Shown: positions 58,346 through 64,000 of the stretch, piece after piece | How positions within the stretch are numbered: the stretch's first letter is position 1 | Layout of the letters: each line of letters starts with the position of its first letter | Origin: Coenobita brevimanus | Taxonomy: Eukaryota; Arthropoda; Malacostraca; Decapoda; Coenobitidae | Length of the DNA stretch: 64,000 bases | NCBI GenBank assembly: GCA_032717465.1 | Contig: CM064665.1 | Span: forward strand, 24,617,088-24,681,087 | Direction: 5' to 3' | Translations under genes and position numbers: made by a program | Notes under the pieces: generated by a model | The model's database searches: none | What the model was told of the DNA's origin: nothing | Seen by the model: only the letters and a program-made list of their open reading frames with translations

Positions 58346-61271
58346 GGATGGAAGAGCCAGAGGCGGCATCGATGGCGGACTGAAGAAGGGATTGGAGACG
58401 ATGTAGGTCTGAACCTGCAGCATAGATAGCTAAATCATCAACATACAGAGAGGCCAAAACAGAAAGGGGTAGAGAAGAGACTATACCATTTATAGATATA
58501 AGAAAAAAGGTAATATTTCGGATGCGGCCTTGGGGAACACCTTCATGTTGAGGAAGGGCACTGGAAAGGTGGTCTCTTAGACGGTTATGAAAGGTTCGGA
58601 GGGATAAAAAAAATTAAGAAAAACACTTACATTACCATGCTGACCAAGGGAACGAAGACAACGAAGAATATGATACCTTCATGCCATATCGTAGGCCTGT
58701 TCTGAATTAAACAAAAATTATGGCATTGACTGACTTGCGGAGTGAAAAAGTTGAAAAGATAAAATATTCGAGTTTGAGGAGAGGATCTAAGGTGCTGCGT
58801 GCTTTGCGATACCCATACTGTATGGGGGAGGGAAGACTTCGGCATTCAAGGTGCCACACGAGTCGAGTATTGACCATCCGTTCAAGCAGTTTACATAAAC
58901 AGCTAGTCAGGGCTATGGGATGGTAATCTTGAGGATGGTGTCCAGGTTTATAAGGTTTAAGAAACTGGAAGATGATTGCTATACGCGTCAGAAGGAAAGA
59001 AACCTTCAGTCCAAAATTTATTGTTGAGGGCCAAGAGAAGGGATGTGACTTGTGGGGAGAGATATTTTAACAAAGTATAATGAATACCATCAAGTCCTTC
59101 ACTTGTATTTGTACAGGATAAAGTGAAGACGACAATTCACGAAGAGAGAACTGAGGGTTACGAACTCCCTTATCTGACACCGTGAAAGATATTGGTACGA
59201 ATTCAGAATCAGATTTATGGTAATGAAATTCTGGAGAGGGATGAGACCCACTATTAAAAAGACTTAAATAATTACCCAAGGCATCCGCAACTAAGTAAGC
59301 ATCAGCCACAGACTTGCCATCAGTATGAAGAACCGGGGCTTGGGATGGGATATGATTGCCTGATATTGTACAAAGTTGGGATAAAACTGTTGCAACAAGT
59401 GTATTTACATAAACAGAAGAAACATGGTCTCTCCAACTAGAACGTTCAACCTGACGGATGGTCCGACAGAAGGCAGCAGAAGCTCGCAGAAATATTAGGA
59501 GGTTACGAATCCGATCAGGGGCGGGCTGTTTCCAATGAAAACTTTTCCAGGTGACACATTTCACGCGGAGGGATCGCGAACAAGTAGGAGTCCACCAGGG
59601 AACACGTTTGACAGTAGATGGTCGTGTATCACAGGGAATGGTGGTAAGCGTAGCACTTAAAACCAGGACTAGGAAGGACAACATATCTTGTGGAGATAAA
59701 AAAAAAAAAAAAAGAAGAAGGAAGAGGGGCTCTGTGAGGGAAGAAAATAACTTCCAGTTGGCAGCATGGAACTGCCAACGGGAGGGGGGGAGGGGAGGAC
59801 AGTAAGAGGAAAGAGAGAATTAGACGGGAAAGTGATCCCTAAAAATATTATCTTCTAATACCAACCAATGAAACTTGAGAGAAATTAAAGGTGAGCAAAG
59901 GGACAGATCCAAAGCAGAGAGGGAATGAATGCGGAGATTAAAGTGTGTAGGGGTGCCACTGTTAAGGATAAAAAGATCTTGAGAAGCAAGAAACTGTTCT
60001 AATAAAAGTCCTCTAGTGGTGATCACAGAGTCACCCCACAGGAAATGCCGACAACTGAAGTCACCAAGAAGAATCGGAGGAGGAAGGGAATGAAAGAATG
60101 AGTCAAAATTAGGAAAATCAAGAGGGACAAGGAGAGAAATAGTGAGAGCTGACAGTGATCCACTGACTGAGAAGGACACGAGCAGAAGTTTGAGGGACAG
60201 AAGAAGAAACAGCAAGAGATTCAAAGGGAACATAGTTCTGAATTGTCATATGAAGGAGATCCAAGAAAAGTATAGCCAGGGATAGGAACCGGGGAAGTAT
60301 GAAAAAAAGGTTTCTTGAAGAGAGATAAGAAGAGGTTTATGGGAGGAAATAAAAAAACCATGGTCCATGCAATGGGAATGAAAGCCTCTAATATTCCACT
60401 GAAGGAATGCCATGACTACGGAGAATCATGTGTGGGACAAGTGCAGAGATTGTTTACGGCGTTGTGGGAGAGAGTATCCAGGATGCATAGGTAAATCAAG
60501 AACGGACGAGTTTGGGAAGGTGGGGAGGGCATAGTGATCATAGAGGAGGCGAGGTGCTGGATAGAGGAAGAGTGGGAAACAGACGATAGGGGAAGAGGAG
60601 GTGCAGGAGTAGTAGAAAGAATGGGAGGGGAAGGTTCAGAAGAGGTAGGAAGAATGGGAGTAGGAGGGAGTGGAGAAGAGGGGAGATGAATTTCTGCAGT
60701 GACAAGGTAGGCAAAGAAGAGGTATGGTGAAGATAACTGATGATACTTTGCTGGGCTTCTGCTTCCAAAGGAGAGAACAAAGGCTGAGTGGGAGCAGGTG
60801 ACATAGCATTATGGCGTTATTGTTTGGAAAACGGGGAACGTTGGATAGGCTGGGCAGTAGAGGAAGGGGGTGAAAGACCAGGAGTATGAGGTGAAGAGGA
60901 TACAACAGCACGTTTACGTTTGTTAGCTCGGGGAGACGAAGAAGGTGAGGGGATAGGAGAACCGGAGTATACTATATTGGAAGGATGTGGGATGGAGGGA
61001 GCAGAACTAAGAAGAGATGGAAAGGAGCGAGAGGAATCAGGAAGAGGTAAGAAGAGTAAAAGAATTTGAAAGAGGTACAGAAGTAAAGACACTGGATGAA
61101 CTGCAAACCTGTGATATAGGAGTGGATCTGGCCACGCGTGCATATGAGATGCCAGGGAAGTGCTCCAAGCGACGTGCTTGTTGGTGGGCTTCTTGGAGGG
61201 TAAACCCGGATTTCCATCAGATATGGGACACTTTGGCATCGAAAATATAAAGGCATTTTCTGTAGGAGGTT

Positions 61272-62333
61272 CTATGATGCCTGCTTCAGTTCAGGAAGGA
61301 CAGGGAGATCAATACACATGTGGATGCTGAGTGTCCAGCTTGCGACAGTTGGAGCAAACAAGCTATGATTGGTAGTACTTTGCTGGATGGCGAAAACAGC
61401 AGCAAGAAGTGCACTGACGAGGGGGAGGAACTTATTCTTTAACAGACAGAACTGTGCCTCCAATAATAACGAAGGGAAGATCTCGAGATTTAAATACTGT
61501 TTTGGCAATGTTGGCTGGTGGTTGGTGTTGTCTTCGGGGAGGGATTGTGTAGCACTGAACTGAAAGGATCTGGTGATTTTGTTCAGAGAGGATGAGTCTG
61601 ATATCTTCTGAGCAGCCAGCGAAGTATCTATTTCCAAAAGACAAAAAAGAGGGAAGAGGGCCAGTGCCTGTTGCTGTAATCAATTGTACATCTGGAGAGA
61701 CTGAGATGGATTGCCTGATGGGTCAACTAATGATGTGATTTTTTCTGCTTGAGCTGCGTTCTGTACTTTGAGTATACGAGAACCATTGGGTCCTACAGAG
61801 AATGTAATATCTGAGCCTACCTTTCGTAACAATGAGAGGTGAAATAAGAGGTCATCTGTCTGAGAACTGATATTAAAATATTGAGACCAGGTCTGGGGTT
61901 CAAGAAGAGAAGTGGTCAAGACAGGGTTAGTGAGTCGAGCAGAAGTGTGATGATGGAGAGACGAAGCCGAAGAAATAAGAAGGGTAGATTGAGGAGGGGG
62001 AGTAGCCAGATAAGGTTCACAAGTTACTATAGAAGATGAACAGGTGGATACAGTTGTACCTGGAAGGGACTGTGAGGCAGATGATGTAGTTAAGCAGGAT
62101 GAAACAGGCAGAGAAACGTGGAAAGATCCAGAGAAGTACCAGGAAGAGAAGCCAGGGTCGCCGACAGGGTAAAAAAAAAAAAAAATCCGCAGAACTGGGG
62201 GACAGGGAACCAGAAGCATTTTCCATAATCTCCTTTGAGAAGGAAAAGGCTCATCATGACTGTTGAAAATAGAGGATTGTTTGGGAGGAACTCGGAATCC
62301 AGAGGCCAGGCCGACCACCAAAGTAGGGATCAA
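61272..62333 (-). pseudogene. LINE G ORF1 (gag-like), broken
   Basis: The first frame (62333-61680) has a Ser/Thr-rich N-terminal half and then FHLSLLRKVGSDITFSVGP and RILKVQNAAQAEKITSL, resembling the RNA-binding fold of LINE ORF1 proteins. The next frame (61637-61272) holds the decayed remains of a Cys-rich nucleic-acid-binding region ending with SIHMCIDLPVLPELKQA. ORF1 proteins normally bind LINE RNA in the cytoplasm. Further Pro/Ser/Leu-rich frames (61239-60538) may be the end of ORF1. Frame changes are frequent, so domain limits are uncertain. Confidence 0.6.
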
Positions 62334-62340
62334 GCTCTAA

Positions 62341-63714
62341 GCATGCACTGCCTACCCTATCCAAGAAGGAAGAGGAACACTGAGTGGGAAAGTAAAGTCT
62401 ACCAACACAATTATGCACCACTGACTATTGACCGAGAGTCCTACCACTAAGCAACAGCACCCCGGATCCGAAAGCTGCAGCTCGGCAGCAGTTCCTCCCC
62501 CGCAGAGGTGCACCTCCACAGACGTTCACCCGCTAGGGTGGTGTCGAACCCCCATGATCCTTACAATTGGCCGGACCAATTGCCCATGGGCACACTCTAA
62601 TCCTTCCTGTTGCAACTTACTAAGCGTCATTGACGAGAATTTTGATGAATGTGGAAATTTCAACTCTATCTAAAGCCAATGAGCGAAAAGATGGGATAGC
62701 AGATATGGAAGAAACAAGCGACAGCAAAAGAATAGAGCCTTGCAAAATTAGTTGAGGCAGCGACAGGGACCTAAGGAATGGAGACGCATCCACCTAGAAA
62801 CCAAACTTTAAACGAACGAACGAACGAACCAAACTTTCACACACCTCGGCCTCCTCTACACATCAAACTCCGATCTAAGTCTCTGAAGTCCTCCCCCCCC
62901 CCATGACAACACCGGACAAGGAAATGGAGGAGCTGGAGTCCTGGAGTGTAATAACGCTGTGGCAATGGTTGTGTTCAAAGCATAGGTTCATCAGATTGAT
63001 GATTTACGATCAGAGACGCAGTCCGAGACATGCAGCAGTTCTACGCCAGGTGGTGGTCATGAAGATTATAGGCAATGAGGAAACATCGGATGGCATTAAT
63101 ATTCTTAGAATATGTGAACGAAAGGTGGCCATGACTTGATGTGGAGTGTTGTGCCGAAAAGTAGCTCCGGAGTATCACATGACCGGAAGACTACTGGATT
63201 TATGGGGAAGTATATCTCATTTTGTGAAATCTGTGTACTGGAGAAGATAATATTGTTGACGGCAGGTCAGTGACTTTCTTATGTTTACTGAACCATGGAA
63301 AGTGTCGTTTGGAGAAAAAGAGTAAACAAAAGTCTTTCATTTCTCCCAAACGTGTTTGTGTCATCGTGTAACAAAATAAAGTATCAGTCAAGCAGAAAGA
63401 CATGCCAGCTGAAAACCACTGACACTGGGGAGAGTTAGTTCTTTGGGTGGTTTGTTTATCTGTACGTCTGTCGCCGTTGTGACAGGAAGTATAATAACTC
63501 CTGCAATCTGCTTAGAGCTGGGCTGTGCCTGAAAACAGGGATGTAACTTTAACTTATCCACGTTCATTCTCCTAATTTTGAGTTTCGCTTACACAGCGAA
63601 ATATGGAATGTCCACACCCATGTCTAGTTGCTTAATTGGGGTTTACATTGATCGGTTTCACAGCCAGTTACAAATCACAGTCACCTTATCTCCCTATATA
63701 TTACGTCATTAAAG
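62341..63714. other. Unannotated stretch
   Basis: Contains (GAAC)n near 62812-62830 and a poly(C) run near 62890. Part may be the leader of LINE G. No gene supported. Confidence 0.4.
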
Positions 63715-63795
63715 TTTGCTGCCTTCATCTTAGATTTTCTTTCTGGTCGTACTGTAGCCCATGTTATAGATGGCCACTGTTCCTCTATACTTACT
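63715..63795 (+). mobile_element. Small LINE family H fragment
   Basis: CTTTCTGGTCGTACTGTAGC and nearby bases match the RT coding sequence of LINE H near 38210-38275 (FLSGRSIAAVVDGH). It is about 80 bp long, with no more of the element on either side. Confidence 0.65.
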
Positions 63796-64000
63796 AAAGG
63801 CCCTTACATGTCAGGATCCACCGTTCTTGAAAAAAGGGGGTGCATGATTCGAAGTAGAATTATCACTTAATACATTTTAACTGTCAAAAAAATCAAAAAG
63901 CTAGAATATTTTATTTCTTTTAGCCATAGGCGTACGATAATATAGAGAAATGCCAGAGCATTAAGATATTTACTGCATATACTTATTGGCAAGTAACACT

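Larger units (their letters stand above)
56430..60413 (-). pseudogene. LINE G ORF2: endonuclease, RT and RNase H, broken
   Basis: Starts at 60413 with MAFLQWNIRGFHSHCMDH, and ISLQETFFS keeps the catalytic-type Glu. A later box reads LLGDFSCRHFLWG, where the usual Asn of GDFNA is Ser, and RDHFPV replaces SDHFP, so the endonuclease is impaired even before frame breaks. The linker has KRVPWWTPTCSRSLRVKC (59600). RT shows PQHEGVPQGRIRN (58540) and LYVDDLAIYAAGSDLHRL (58440) with both catalytic Asp. After the SINE insertion come TVLGLTFDSSLFW (57690) and SKLDYGCQAY (57550). RNase H is seen as VIFSDSLSVLTSL (56890) and is then split by (TA)n. Many stops and frame changes intervene. Confidence 0.8.
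56160..62340 (-). mobile_element. I-like LINE family G, long but heavily decayed
   Basis: A 6-kb minus-strand LINE with gag-like ORF1, endonuclease, RT with a YVDD box and a C-terminal RNase H, an arrangement typical of the I group. It contains later insertions: tRNA-Glu-like SINE pieces at 57865-58345 and a (TA)n tract at 56730-56798. Ends are approximate; the 3' end near 56160 lacks a clear tail. Confidence 0.8.

Overview
This is an animal nuclear DNA window, most likely from a decapod crustacean (crab or shrimp). Three things suggest this: the very dense di-, tri- and tetranucleotide microsatellites, the arthropod-type 3' end of a 5S rRNA inside a SINE-like repeat, and LINE reverse transcriptases of the kinds that fill decapod genomes. 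I could support no host protein-coding gene and no functional tRNA or rRNA gene. Nearly every long open frame is either transposon protein or a side effect of simple repeats.

Layout. 0-8 kb: a degenerate ~135-bp repeat; an almost complete but broken LINE (family A, minus); 3' fragments of other LINEs; two tRNA-like SINE heads. 7.8-9.0 kb: a CACTG-ended DNA transposon with long inverted ends, carrying a broken ORF of a family dispersed in arthropods. 9.4-12.3 kb: purine-rich degenerate repeats and microsatellites. 12.7-18.5 kb: a degenerate C-rich minisatellite running into ~5.5 kb of satellite built on the perfect palindrome GACCCGGGTC. 19-20.4 kb: two small tandem arrays. 21.1-27.1 kb: a LINE (family D) split by a Ty3/gypsy-like LTR retrotransposon (22405-26800) with matching LTRs, a 5-bp target duplication, a polypurine tract, a D,D35E integrase and a textbook -1 frameshift signal, but interrupted in gag and pol. 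27-33 kb: mostly non-coding unique or old repeat DNA. 33-34.7 kb and 47.6-48.8 kb: two inverted copies of a dispersed purine-rich repeat, each ending in (GA)n. 35-43 kb: family C LINE copies (one with the geometry of twin-primed 5' inversion) and a family B LINE interrupted by a 5'-truncated Jockey-like LINE with an intact RT frame (family H). 45.7 kb: a MITE-like element. 49.4-52.3 kb: a CR1-like LINE (E) abutting another LINE (F). 52.4-52.6 kb: a 5S-rRNA-derived SINE whose tail matches family B LINEs. 54.8-55.9 kb: LINE fragments. 56.2-62.3 kb: a decayed I-like LINE (G; gag, endonuclease, RT, RNase H) invaded by tRNA-Glu-like SINEs and a (TA)n tract.

The sequences therefore work as a layered transposon graveyard, and relative insertion order can be read from the nesting. 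Family letters A-H are labels local to this report. All boundaries were judged by eye and can be off by tens of bases unless they are tied to LTRs, TSDs or TIRs.
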